Assembly (NCBI GenBank): GCA_950295325.1
Contig: OX485803.1
Span: forward strand, 24,802,001 to 24,862,000
Direction: 5' to 3'
DNA length: 60,000 bases
Source of the DNA: Polytrichum commune
Lineage: Eukaryota > Streptophyta > Polytrichopsida > Polytrichales > Polytrichaceae
The notes below the pieces were generated by a model. That model was not told where the DNA came from. It saw only the letters and a program-made list of their open reading frames with translations, and did no database searches. Made by a program: the position numbers and the translations under genes. Positions 33,701-45,734 of this stretch are shown piece by piece; position 1 is the first letter of the stretch; every line of letters begins with the position of its first letter.

Positions 33701-36700
33701 CAAGCAGGTTAACTGAATGTAAAGTAGAAGTGCCTCTATACCAGTCATGGGCGTCCGAAGCTCATGGCTCATCATAGCCAAGAATTGAGTCTTTGCCATG
33801 TCCGCTGCCTCAACTGCATCTTTAGCATCCCGCTCTTTAGTGACGTCATCAAACAACCATACACGGCCATGTGTAGCTACACTATTACTGACTGGGTATG
33901 AGCGTACCCTCAGCACAGAGCGCGGATCTTTCAGATCCCAAACCCATTCATGTACTTGATGTGGGTTGCCAGCCAGAGTGCCAAAACACCTGTCAAAGAA
34001 CCCAACAAAGGAAACCATGTCAATGAGGGCTTCCACAACACCGAAGATTTGCCCCAACAACCAAATCAATTGAATGTACTAAATAACCTCTCAAAAGGTC
34101 ACAAGAGCATTTTTCATTCCAAGACATACACAAATATGCTCAGCTTGTTCTGACATGACAAAGTGTTGCCAACTTATTCATCAAGTCTTTGCTCTTACGT
34201 GTCATGATTAATGCCTTAGTCAATGGCCCACATTTCATGAATCTCTCACTAGCACACAATTCAATTGGTGTGGCATGAGGTTATTCTTTCCGTCTTATAC
34301 TTCTCAACTTCAAGAAACTTACACCAGCTTCTTCTGATTACAAAATAGTAGTTTACAATAGCCCAATCTAATAGTCCACTCCCTAATGACGGCCCTTTGC
34401 CCTTTCAAGTGTGCCATGTTCTATCTGACGGTAAAGTGAACGATGCTGCACAGGGTGAATAGCGTGTCAAAATTTTATTTTAGAAATCGAATTCCTATGG
34501 AGACACAAAAGTGTTTGAACAGACTCTTAAGTACTCTATAAAAATATCTTCAAAACATGTACAAAATCAAGGGGAGAAACTGCAAACATCTTGCTGCTGA
34601 AAGAGCCATTCATTCTTAATATCTGTAATCTGTTCAGTGAGGATCTAAAATCCAGATCCAAAGAGCTATGACACCACAATACATGATAAATCAATAATAA
34701 GTGAAAGCAGAGGAACATATGTTGCACTCACCTATATGCATCTGCCCGATTTTCATTGCGATCTGCTAAGCGCCGCATGCCTCCTGCAACTTCAATTGCA
34801 TCCATTTCCCCAGCATGTGGAAGGCCTAGTAAACTGGCTGCTGATGAATTGACAAGGCAGGATGCCCTACCATCATCTACAAAGACCACAGCCTGGAACA
34901 ATGTCCTTAATCAGCACTCACAGATTACCAAATTGGGACTAACGACAACTTTGTAGTATTCTAATTAAGTCAAGCGACAAGCAATTAATTAACAACAGTA
35001 TGAGGTTGTCATTACATTAAGGGTCATATTTAATCTGACATTAATTAAGTGCCTCTAATCATGTTAGTTTCTGACAACTAATTAATTAGCGACAGTATGG
35101 ACTTGTTGCTTGACTTTATTAGAGACCTAATATGTGACCATGATACTCAAAAAACAGGTGCCTCTAATAAAGTCAAGCAACAACTTCTTAGGTTCAGGAC
35201 ATGAGGTTTGCAGAATAAGCTACCAAGTGAATGAAGTGTCTGAGGCTTGTAACAAAACAGCAGGTACTGAGATTTTCATGGGATTCTTGCCATACACCAG
35301 GCACCATGCCCACAACATATACAGCAAACAGTATCTGGTTTTGAATTCCATGATTCTTTACCAAAATTATTTGAATGTAAGTGTGTCTCAGACTCAGCAA
35401 CATGTTGTAATTCTCCAGGTGCATTTAAACACAACCAACCACTGCATTGGGACCTTCAACCACAACTACGATTATCTTTTGTTTGCACACAACTACTCTT
35501 GTTGTTGAAGAGTGAATTTGACCACAATGATCGTCCCTCCCACTGGTGAAATGCATAGAACGGAGACAAACAACCTATAGATTCTAAGGGAAACTTTGTC
35601 ACAGAGTGATCCTTTCCTACAAATCTTCGCCCAAGTTCTCTTTCAGTGCCACATAGTAACTACAAACGAAGTGAAACCAAAGAGAGTAAAATATAACCAT
35701 CACAACTACACCTTGTATCATAGTTTGGCAAGGTAGAGAAGCTGAGGCATGGTTGTCATCAATGCACCTTATCCCTCAAACAGAGCCAGCGAAAGCAAAC
35801 TACAACCACCAACACCAATATGGTGGTTGTATGTAAACGCATCTTGAAGGGCCAATTACATTAGGGGTGGTTGAGGTCATGGTTGTGGTTGTGTGGTTTA
35901 CTTCCTTTGGTTCTATTTCCATGGAAAAGGCATAATAAATGCTAACCACAAACACAAACACGCCCTACCCCGTCAACCCCACTACTCCGCATGGTTAACC
36001 ACCCTTGGAGTGGTTTTTCATGCTCGTGTGGCATTGCAAGAGAGCTTCAAGACCAAGGTCCAGGGACAAAGTTGAGAAGGCAACCACTTTAACACTATAG
36101 TCCAAGGCCAACAAAGATAAAAAAACACTTTAATTTCTTCTCGAGTCCAAGACCTAAACCAATGATAGATAGCACATTAGAAGACTGATCCCACCATCAA
36201 CCACAAACACAAGAATTCAAATAAGACAAGTGTGAATGAAAAAAACAATAGTTGTGGTTGATTCTTGTGGTTAACCACCACCACAACCACCTTTGTAGTG
36301 TAAACGACCCTTAAGACATTTGGTACCTGTGGCATTCTCTTCATGATGGAGTCAAATTTGCGACCCATTTGATCACAGCACCGAGCCCGGACACGATTTG
36401 CAAGTAAGTGAGGGAGTGAAAGCCCTGCTTCTGCCATCACAACTGAAGCAACATCTGAGACCTTGGCTGGATCCACCCATACAGCATAGCAGAGCCCTGT
36501 TTGACTGCAACACATTTATCATTCATTCTTAATCATGAATGATAACAAGCTTTCACACAAATGGAGCCAACCATCAGACAACAAATTCCTTCAGAAAACA
36601 TCTATCCCTAGAAAGACTTATGTTTCACAGATTCTAAAAAGCAGCATATATTTGTGGGTGAATTGGTACATCCTCAAATGATGTCAGCCTGTAGCATATT

Positions 36701-38068
36701 TCCATATTCATCCTGTGCATGTGCATTATCATTGATACTTCCTGTTTTCTTGGACTCTGAGTCTGAAGCAGATATTTTCCTAACAGCATGTGAATTGTAT
36801 TACGACTACAAAGCAGCTTGTATACGCCTAAAAACACATTGGTGTTTGCAAGCCACTACCAATATATTTCTACAAGAAAATGAAAGCATAGTGGTGGAAA
36901 TTTACCCTTCTGAGCTGAAAGAAGTTGCCAGATAACGCTGGGGTCGCTTTCCTATAACAGCGGTAAGCACACTAGGCAGCAACACTTTTTCTGTATTGAT
37001 CACCTGAGACAACCCAACGTCCAACTTCTCAGTCATACAGTTTGAGTTCTTCAAATAAAATCCAAAAAGCCTCATCTAGAATGCTAGACATGGAGAAAAC
37101 TTCCAGTTCACACAAGAGTACAACCAACAAGAGGGTGTATTAAGACCCATAGATCAACCTTTCTCGCACGGAAGAAACATGGTAAAACACACTGTTCAGA
37201 ATCCAATAAGGGGGGACTAAAAACTTACAACCCAATCTTATTAAGTCCTGATTGGATAGCCACATCAACTCAGGATCCATCCAAATCTACTAGTGAATGT
37301 AACAAAACTCCATTGAAACAGCTTCTCAGTCATACAATTTGAGATCTTCACATAAAATCCAAAATGCCTCATCTAGAATGTTAGACTTGCACAAAACATC
37401 AAGACATGTCAAGAGGGTGTGAAACCCATGTACCAACTTTCTAGCACCGTAAGAAAATGGTGAGACACAAGCAGTGTGTCTAAAATCCAAGCAGAGGAAT
37501 TAAAAACCTTGAAACCCAATCTGATCAGGTGCTAATTAAATGGCCACATCAACACAGGTTCCAAATCTACCCTTGAATGTAAGAAAACTACATTCAGAAG
37601 CAAGAAGGCACACTACGTTTAAAAACCAAGAAAAGGGATCAAAAACTTACTACCCAATCTGTTTACATGCTAATTAAAATGCCCCATGAACACAGGGTCC
37701 AAATCTACTGGTGAGTGTTAAAAAACTACATTGTGAAGCAAGAAGGTGATGACTAAATAATACCCTAATAGCAAGCAAGACTGCACAATTGTCCAAAACA
37801 AGAAGTTCAAGAAGGCTACCTCACAAGAAGTTGCCGCCGCTATCAAAGCCTTCGAAAGTCGGACAGACACAGTAATCTGCCCCTTGGGCACACAGGTAAC
37901 AGTTTCCGCCAGTCCTGTCGAGTTGTTTAACACCGCTGCTATGAGAATGTCACATTGCAGAGCTTTGGCAACAATCTGAAGAACAGACTGCGGGAGGTCC
38001 ACAAAATTCTCTGCCTTATTCAGGGAGTTAGGACCTCCTTTATTTCTCCCACATCCAAGACCCAGCAT
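30719..38068 (-). CDS. PAS-domain hybrid histidine kinase (PHK-like), 10 exons, ~792 aa
   Basis: Two-component signalling kinase: autophosphorylates a His and passes phosphate to its own receiver Asp, then normally to HPt proteins. Exons: 38068-37820, 37003-36906, 36504-36327, 34892-34732, 33989-33742, 33375-33182, 32893-32783, 32628-32476, 32315-31632, 31021-30719. Every intron is GT-AG and every phase agrees, giving one frame. Domains: sensor region of GAF-like character (about 1-175); PAS (about 176-270, [20 protein letters not shown]); HisKA with phospho-acceptor His304 in [11 protein letters not shown]-box N417 in [14 protein letters not shown]1 DTGIG and G2 GGTGLGLAI; receiver with acidic pair E673/D674, phospho-acceptor D717 (ILMDLQMP), T748 and K770. 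No membrane segments, so likely soluble. A low-complexity Gly/Asn/Glu insert sits between N-box and G1. Mosses have two such kinases, PHK1 and PHK2, reported as lacking in seed plants; orthology here is inferred. The start is the first ATG in frame; the real N-terminus may lie upstream. Confidence 0.9.
31064..31370 (+). repeat. Dispersed repeat family S in the last kinase intron
   Basis: Same ordered blocks as the copies at 9598 and 46545 ('cacttctcataggatatgaa', 'tgtagccattttc', 'ggtcatatgggtccccc', 'cgtactccaatctctttt'). It makes up half of the 610-bp intron between the two receiver exons. Confidence 0.7.
34960..35185. repeat. Inverted/direct repeat cluster in a kinase intron
   Basis: 'taattaagtcaagcgacaag' at 34963 is inverted as 'cttgttgcttgactttatta' at about 35103 and occurs again in direct orientation as 'ctctaataaagtcaagcaac' at about 35163. 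The first two could be ends of a ~160-bp MITE, with the third a partial copy. Confidence 0.5.
35849..36310. mobile_element. Harbinger-like MITE in a kinase intron
   Basis: The left end GGGCCAATTACATTA and the reverse complement of the right end, GGGTCGTTTACACTA, are inverted repeats; subterminal GGTTGTGGTTG / CAACCACC stretches extend them. The right end resembles the termini of the element at 53107-57133 (GGCCGGTTTACACTA). No transposase; about 462 bp. The flanking 3-mers do not match cleanly. Confidence 0.55.
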
Positions 38069-38613
38069 TGCAGCTCAAGATCCCACCAATCTTCAAAGTG
38101 CTGCACTGCACGACCCAATTCATATAAAACCCAATTTGCGGTTTGGAAATCAACCACCACCAGAGCGGCCTTCCGTATACCTCCTTTTTAGCCCGGAGCA
38201 AAGGATGCTTGAATTTCCAAGCAGCTACTGCACCTCTGGACCAAAAACATCTCAATATGCAACCTCCGCCCATATTCTTTCCATTGATTTGGTTTGACAA
38301 GCCCCTAGTAATCGGTTGAAAGACAGTGGTATGTAGTAAAAGAGAGGTAACATAATCAATTAATCACTCGAATGATTCCCTTGATCTTGGTGTGAGTCAA
38401 GCCTGTCCTACTGCTGACATGCAATTGTGACCTCCATAAAAGCTATCTCATCATTCCTGATTCTGTGCATCTCTTGCAGAGGTGAGATCCCGCTCTTTTG
38501 ATAAACCTGTCCGCAGTAGTCCATGGGATTGAGGAATATATCTTCAACAAGCTCGGTAATACACCTTCAAATGGTACTGCTAGCTCTCTCCTACTTTGGA
38601 ATGTATCATGTGC
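38020..38613 (-). pseudogene. Decayed N-terminal extension of the histidine kinase
   Basis: Upstream of the kinase ATG are protein-like segments on the same strand. From an acceptor at about 38614, a frame reads DTFQSRRELAVPFEGV; after an apparent one-base shift near 38560 it continues ITELVEDIFLNPMDYCGQVY and on to a TAG at 38410-38408. After a possible intron (acceptor near 38290) a frame reads GLVKPNQWKEYGRRLHIEMF, hits TAA at 38190-38188, continues in phase as VVVDFQTANWVLYELGRAV, and stops at TGA 38022-38020. The kinase exon frame [16 protein letters not shown] picks up immediately afterwards if one base were missing in the CCC at 38025-38023. Either the N-terminal module has decayed or the assembly carries indel errors. 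Family of this module not recognised. Confidence 0.45.
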
Positions 38614-41600
38614 CTATGGAGTAAACCCTGCAGAACAGTTATTTTTTAGTACATCCACACGAACTCGGTAGAATTTCTGAAACCCTTTGTAAAGTGAAAT
38701 TTGATAAATTTTTAAAAAATATGACGACATCCCAACAAAGAACTCGCCCTTCAGCACGTGGACAAGAAAACAACATATGCTCTCTCTCTTCGAAAATATG
38801 TACCACATATATAGCGCTGCACGAGTCACTTTGAGATTTCATCTTGGCCATAAGATATCAATCGTAACGTATTAGTGCCAAGAAAAGGTGTACAGTCGAG
38901 AAATTCTGGTAATTTACAACGAAACGTATAGCTGCTTGTACAGCAAGCAGTTCATGCTCTTAGACCTCCGCTTAATGCCTGGAATGATTCTCTCCAAAGT
39001 AATCACAATACTCCTCTTCCTCAACTTTCGAGAAATGCTTTAACAGTCCTAAAAGACCTGCACTCGGCGATCTTGCAATGAGAAAAACTATTGTAAGACA
39101 GGGTTTATGCCAGACAGAAGGTTGCGGAGATGTGATTGTTATTCATTTTTGCAATAGAAACGGTCCATTCTTCGCTCCAGTATATTTTCAAAGACCGTGC
39201 AGAAACTCAGCACAAATAAGATCTGAAACGCACCTCGCCTTAACATCAAAGCAGATGACAGGAGCTCCAGCACGGCGCAGTAAAACTCAAGACCTAAAAA
39301 CCTCGAAGAAGTTGTTCGAGCTCACATTGAATTTTCATAAATGACTTGGGGGTCATTGACAAGGTCAGCTAACACATGCTTCGCATCCGACGGACAGGTT
39401 ACAGAACCCTGGCCCAGTACTGCTATCTCCTACCCATAGATAGGCTTCTCGAACATTCAGTACGTCGAGTATTAGAATCTCACATGTCACACCCCTATCG
39501 AATCCATCCATCTCGAGCAATTTCGCAGCCCACAACTTGTTGGTGTACTTCTACCTTATGATGATGCCCCAAACACCTGATAAGACGCCCGCACATGGAA
39601 AAACCTGACGTTGGTCAAATGATCGAAAATTATTCATCAAAGATTTCTCACCAAGAACCAAACCTTCAAAGAGAGGAGAGAAAAGCAGCGTTGAGAAAAG
39701 GGCATCATTATGAAAGTGTTAATAGCATACAGAGATCAGAAACTCTCAAGGCATTCCCCGTGAAATCAGCTGCAAACCTGTTTCTTACAATGTTCTCAGC
39801 TAATTCTACGATATTCATAAACCAGGACGCAAGATACTATGTGTTCAACCGCTGCAACGAAAACCTAACACACTTTCTACCGATGCAAATCTCATTTTCC
39901 TATACTTGTCGTGATGATCGCCACCTTAACCCTTGACCACCTCCCTCGCTCTCTCTCTCTCTCTCTTTCCGCTGACCCTTGACTTAACCCCTCTATGCAC
40001 AAACCCAAAATGTCCACGTCCTATCTATGCCTTCTGAACTTCGTGCCGATGATCACATCTCCACCGATTGAACGCAAAACTGGAAAACCTCGCTTGTTTG
40101 TGTACAACTGCATATAAAGGAGTTGGGAAGGCTGTTGTTCCATTCTCAGCTCAAAAGTGGGGAGGCAAGCAGAATTAAGGACCATTCTCTCTTAAAGATA
40201 AGAGTTAACCCCTCTATGCACAAACCCCATGTCGACGTCCTATGCACTTGTAAGCTTCGTGCTGATGATCACATCTCCACCGGTTGAATGCAAATCTAAA
40301 AACACTCGGTTGTTTGTGTACAACTGCATATGAATGGGTTGAGAAGGCTGTTGTTCCATTGTCTGCTCAAAAGTGGAGAGGGAATCAGAATTTGTTAAGG
40401 ACCACTCACTCTCAAGGAAATGGGATGAGCAAAGTGAGACCTGGTCACATCCAGAAGAAGCCTGGTAGTATCTTGCCGGCTGCGTTAGCTTCCTAGACTA
40501 AAAGTGGACCTCCATAGCTGCCCAAGTGTGACGAACTTGGACATAATAATCACAAGATTGGTCATAGAGGGGAATGCTGGAACTCGACAGGAGCGTGATC
40601 TTGCATAAGCCACACACGAACTGACAATTTCAATGCCGACGCATGTGCACACTCTTATCTCCATATGTGCATTCTCGTTACTTTGAGGAGCCATATCTAT
40701 ATCCAAAACCTTGCAGACTTCATGAAACTCCAACAGCCTTTCAGCTTCCAAACCAGGTATCATGGCAAAAGATGTAATACATCCAACTTAAACCACACTT
40801 GCAGAAGGCTAAGTAGCTACTTCCCGAAATGTATTACGGATTAAGTAGAACAAGCAGATGCAAAGAGTTTCAACCAAGTGTGTCCACCACCTTCACACGA
40901 TGTCAAACGCTACCGTGAGTAAATAGAGTATATACAGTTGACATTCACCTATTCTCCAGCTCGTGTCTAGATCTCAGATATATTCCTCGCTGCATCTTCA
41001 AAACTGCACAATGCGACAGAAACACTGAGATAAGAATCACCTCACTTCCTACATGAAGTGTTAAAAGCTATTAAGCACACATAATAGTTGAAGCGCCTTA
41101 AGGAGTTGTTTAACTGACGTGAACGTGGAGGATCGATGATCCACAAGCGCACACTTATCCTGGTCACGCCCGTAGTAGGGATGGCCAAATAATTAGCCTG
41201 GGAAGCTCTCTCTTTCGAAATATATTTCGAGAACATAAGCCAAGCAAAAAGGGCAGCTAAGGTCGTCCCACCGGATATATCCAGACTGTACACATACTCT
41301 AAACTCAATCATCCTGTGATAGATACCTCAACGCGACTTATAACCTCTCATCGCCAATAACTCGATAACTGATGCCTCTTAGCTTCAGCATTGCATTCCA
41401 TAAGTTCAGTAAGTCGATCGTATGAACTGCCCTCCTCTCTTTGGCACCCGAACATTAGTAGAACCAAAAGAAGGGCGCCAATTCGCGCAAAACAATCTCG
41501 AGACGAGGCCATAACAGAACCCTCTCGATACTCCTCTATCCAGTCTTACAGACCCCACACGAACCAAACACGTCAACCCAAACTAGTTCTACTTTCTGCC

Positions 41601-42159
41601 TCCTCTGTAATAATTTTTTCTGCACTAAACAGATGATGACCTCAACAAACGAACTCCAATGTTCAGCATGAGTAATGTCTGCTTGTTTGCAATTCTCGCC
41701 CCCACATAGATACATCCCTTTGTAATGTGATAATGCACAGCTTTGACATAGGGAGTAGATTCCATGGTCCTCAACTAGGAATGCATCCATATAGCGATAT
41801 CATAAAGAAGTCTGAGATGAGCTATGTAAGGTATGCATGTAAGTCATAGCTGCGGATGACAACAACATCCCAATTCCCACTTCAAATGGTACACCTTAAA
41901 CAGCAACCTGGACTCGCCTCCACCGTCCCGACCAAAACTAGACACCAAAACGCAACACTCGATCAATCCCCCGACCAAACGCCAACAATCGAGATATGAA
42001 TTTCTCCCAAACCAGAAGAAGGTAGCATCAGCAAGGGCGCCAAGCTTTGGTTGTTACCAGCTAAGTTACGCCGAAGAGGAAAGTAGTTATCATAAGGTAA
42101 GGAAAGTCGGCCAGACATTCGAGTGCAAATGCACAGAAATGCAAACCAACCTGGTTGAA
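38614..42159. other. 5' region of the kinase locus, exons unresolved
   Basis: Higher GC and less repetitive than its surroundings, with several minus-strand frames of 60-95 codons (for example 40485-40763) that could include upstream exons or leader sequence. None shows a recognisable domain. A (CT)n run lies at about 39947-39968, and a duplicated 220-bp block at 39985-40425. Confidence 0.4.
39985..40425 (-). repeat. Diverged ~220-bp tandem duplication
   Basis: About 39985-40203 and 40204-40425 share 'taacccctctatgcacaaaccc', 'gatgatcacatctccaccg', TTTGTGTACAACTGCATAT and 'aaggctgttgttccatt' at roughly 80-85% identity. On the minus strand both copies keep an open segment MEQQPSQ...MQLYTN...GGDVII, so the block may derive from coding sequence. 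No domain recognised. Confidence 0.75.
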
Positions 42160-42474
42160 CTCCGACAACACGAATCCTGCCCACAGCATTCGCGCACCCA
42201 AGCTGCGGGAGGATTGATTCGGTGACCAAAAGCATTGCGAGTGCGCAACCGAACTCCTCCTTGCCACTTTCGCACGAGGGGCGCCGCTGACGGGCTGCGA
42301 CGGGAGGAGTGACGTGACGCGACGCGACTGGCCGGTCGCCGGAGTCTGCGTCTGCGTTCCGGCTGACGTCGTTACACGCGGCGTAGCACGGCACAGCAGG
42401 GGTGTTTCTCTGTCCCTAGGAAGGGTTTTTATTTTTATTTTTTTGGGGGGGGGGTTAGTAATATTCTGATTGGT
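42160..42474 (-). promoter_or_regulatory. Candidate promoter / first exon of the kinase transcript
   Basis: A GC- and CpG-rich block at 42160-42400, with open minus-strand frames, contrasts sharply with the AT-rich flanks. On the minus strand a CCAAT box (CGACCAATCAGAAT, 42464-42477) lies about 70 bp upstream. A donor-like CCAG|GTTGGT occurs near 42152, and no TATA box is obvious. It is the nearest promoter-like block upstream of the kinase frame, but the 4-kb gap is unexplained. Confidence 0.35.
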
Positions 42475-42594
42475 CGCTTTCTATGAAACAATAGAGTTAA
42501 TCGTAAACAATACCTAATTAATACCTAACCATTGGTTTAGTCCCAAACCATGAGGTTATGGGAATTAATAGGTCATCCAAGTTTTTTAATGCTT

Positions 42595-43010
42595 AAAACA
42601 TCATACCACAAAGAGTGGGCCCTGGGCTAAATCATGTTTGCGTTCAACTGGGCCCTGCCCTTCCCACGTCTCCTTCACTGCATGGTCATCATGCCCGCAT
42701 CTGCGCGGGAATCCTTCCTCGTTGAGAACCAATGTGACAATATCCGGTCAAAAGTACAAATATTCAAGTTGACATCACTTTCATTATTTGTGAGTTAACT
42801 TGGGAATAATGAAAGTGATGTCAACTTGAATATTTGCAATTTTGACCGGGTATTGTCATGTTGGTTCCCAATGAGGAAGAGTTCCCACGTAGATGCGCCC
42901 AGGATGACCGGACAATGAAGGAGGCGTGGGATGGGCTGGGCCCATTTGGACGCAAATGTGATTTAGCCCGGGGCAAAGAGTGGTATTGGGTTACTAAAAA
43001 TTGGTTTATA
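42595..43010. mobile_element. Foldback element with ~190-bp arms
   Basis: A near-perfect inner inverted repeat ('caagttgacatcactttcatta' and its complement around 42765-42830) extends outward with mismatches through 'gaaccaa.gtgacaata.ccggtcaaaa', 'cctccttca', 'tgggccc' and 'agcccgggcaaagagtgg' to about 42600 and 43000. The centre is only about 20 bp, so the RNA or single strand would form a long hairpin. ATTGGTTTA occurs in direct orientation at 42531 and 43000 but is not immediately adjacent to the left arm, so it is not claimed as a target duplication. Confidence 0.8.
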
Positions 43011-45216
43011 GCTTGTCCTATTAGGATGGGTGGGTCAAGCTAGCCTTGCACATGTCGATCTGGGATTTAAGACAGTGGGTCCCATGCACACACCCTATTT
43101 TAAACTCTACAAATTTCTCAAAGTTTAAGAGATGGAAAAAAGAAATTCCAAGAATTTCACCCAACTTTCAAAATAGGCTTCAAAACATGATAAGTTGTTA
43201 CATGTTAAATTGAGGTACGTCGTTACATGTTTCATGAGAATGGTTTGAATGGTTGAAGATTATATCAGAAGCCTAACTTCTCACTATAAGAAATTGTATT
43301 ATGTAATGACCTCTTATTCAAAATTTTGAGAACTATTTCACATGTCATTACGTCTTTAGGAGTTAGGATCCATAAAAATCCCATGTGAAAATCACCTTGT
43401 GTGTCACAAACCAATTTTTGTCTATTTACATTTTGATTACCACCACTCATTCGAGATTGAAGGAGGAGGAAGTACCATCACATGCACCCCAAACATTGGT
43501 TACTTACAATTGCAATGATTTGGCCCTAATCTTTATGACTTGTACCTAGTGCCCACTTGTGTTGGATCCTCGAGTTTCAAAACAAACGCTCATTGAATTG
43601 AATGGAAAGTAATCATTCCAAGCAAAGATATTCAATTCACACAAACAATGTCTCGTAATCATCATGAGGGGGGTCATGAAAGCTTCAACCCCCGATCTCA
43701 AAATGGGATCTCGGAAGGTTTTGTGGCAATCAACAAGTGAAATTACCTACAATTAATTTTTAGGTATTTGATGGGACAATATTCATTGAACTCCTATTCA
43801 CTTCTCCCAACCTCCTTTGGGGGTCCAATGCTACAAGATCCTATCTTCATCGAGTCGAGTACCGTGGTGATTGGCAAGGCTTTTTGGTGTCGATTTGAGG
43901 AATATGATACACACGTATCTATATTGTTATATAAGAGATTCAACGATTGGTTGCACTTTCTAGGTAGTATGCCCATAACATTATTCACATCGGTAACAAT
44001 GTTTTCTGCGACTAACAATATTCCGAATAATATTCCGCATATTCTGGCTGAATGTGGGAGAGTATCCAGGAATGTTTTCAAAGATATTGTCAATCCCACA
44101 AAACATTGTTATGGATATGAATAATGTTATGTCGAAACTTCTAATGCTAAGTATGTCAGAATATTGAGTTCAAAAAACTTGGATTATGTACATACAACTT
44201 AGGGGATGCATTGTTTTCTTGGTGAATGTGCCAACCTCCATTATATAAGCTCCCCCTCGAAGAATATAAACTCATCCATTGGGAATCGTTATACCAAAGA
44301 ACGTGTCTTAGAATTGTCCTGGGTAGGTTTGCATTCATCCATCCCAATTGAATCCCGTGTGTCACCTAGGGTCCTTCATACCATTGGGATTGAATGACAT
44401 TGATTCACTGTCCAATATACATCAAATCATGTAAAGTATCAATTCACATCATTTTCATCTTCTAGACGGAGTTTACGTGGTCCATGAGAAATAAAAAATA
44501 GTTCATAAAAAACTAGTAAAACATCACACCCGTGATACATTCATCTACATCTTTAGCGTGTGTTTCTTGCTAGCCATGTGAAGTCGTCCATCATGAATGA
44601 AGGGCCGCTAGTCATAATATAATGTGGTTGTGTTTAGATTACATGAAACCACGAATGTCTACTAGATGGTTGCCTTGAAACAACCTTAGAAGCCCCTATG
44701 TAAATATCAAAAGCTTGACACACAAAAGCTCACACACAAAATTGCACGTCAATTGACACACATAGTTTAATATGTAACATGTAGTTTGACTTGTGAAGGA
44801 AAAAAGCACATGTCAAGCGCCACTTTGAAAATTGAAATGACATGTACTACTAGGCATATGACATCGAGGTAACATGTTAGAAGAAAGTGTAAACGTCAAT
44901 TGACATTCCTTTTTGTTTTTGAAAATGTCACGTGCCACTTTGGATTTGAAGTTGAATGTAAAATAAAAACTGTCAAACATGCAAATTGACGACCATATAA
45001 TGAGCACGAGAAGATTTGCTTTGATATCAAATACAAGCTCCGAACATTACGAGGTGAAGAGGTCGGGGGCCCAATTTGGGTGTGCTAATCATCTTGCACT
45101 AATTAATCGTGTGTTTCATATTCTAGAAAGAAGCAAGCCCCGTGCAGAGAGAAGAGTATTTGCACTTTTACACGCGTATACCTTATACTAGTATATATTT
45201 TGTTAAAGAAGACGAC

Positions 45217-45218
<2 letters not shown>
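43011..45218. other. Unassigned intergenic sequence
   Basis: The frame of 118 codons at 43768-44124 overlaps a 101-codon opposite-strand frame and has no motif. No repeat termini identified. Confidence 0.45.
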
Positions 45219-45250
<32 letters not shown>

Positions 45251-45251
45251 G
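45219..45251. repeat. (AAT)n microsatellite
   Basis: About eleven AAT/TAA units following 'gaagacgac'. Confidence 0.9.
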
Positions 45252-45734
45252 GCTAGTGGAGCACCTAGGCTCCCATGTGTAGTTTAGACGTCCATGAGAC
45301 CTTGGGGCCAAAAACACACGAGTCTTTAATGGCATCATGGAATCAAATCAAAAGAACCATGACCCAATCTCCAACAATAAGCAACCATATTGGTGGACGA
45401 GAATTAGGGTTGTCTTTGCTATGCAGGCCGTCAGATGTGGAGATCCAATGGTCAGTATCCCAGCCTGGCTTAAAGGATGAAGTTTCATGGCTGCTGCAGT
45501 TGGTTGGAACTTGGAACCTCAAGGGGCCAACAACTGAGTTATTAGAGAATCTGTGAATAATAACTCAGATACTCGCCATAAAATCAGGCATTTGGGGATC
45601 AAATCTTAGCATTTGGAAGTTCTGTGGAAGTTGCCAAGTTACTCATAGAAAGTACTTACTTTTTTTTATGAAAGTTTTCCCAAATACACCAATGAGGAGT
45701 GACCGCTAAGTTACAGATTGACTGCTTGAGGTTG
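45252..45734. other. Unassigned sequence with a 93-codon frame
   Basis: The plus-strand frame 45275-45556 (SQPGLKDEVSWLLQLVGTWN near its end) looks mildly protein-like but lacks a recognisable family and neighbouring exons. Left unassigned. Confidence 0.3.

Noticed and set aside
38040-38300. 86-codon minus-strand frame overlapping the kinase 5' exon
   Set aside because: A neighbouring phase (VVVDFQTANWVLYELGRAV) reads more protein-like over the same bases; this one appears to be its shadow.
42531-43008. ATTGGTTTA as 9-bp target duplication of a Mutator-type foldback
   Set aside because: The left copy is not adjacent to the arm and the outer arm sequences do not align up to it.
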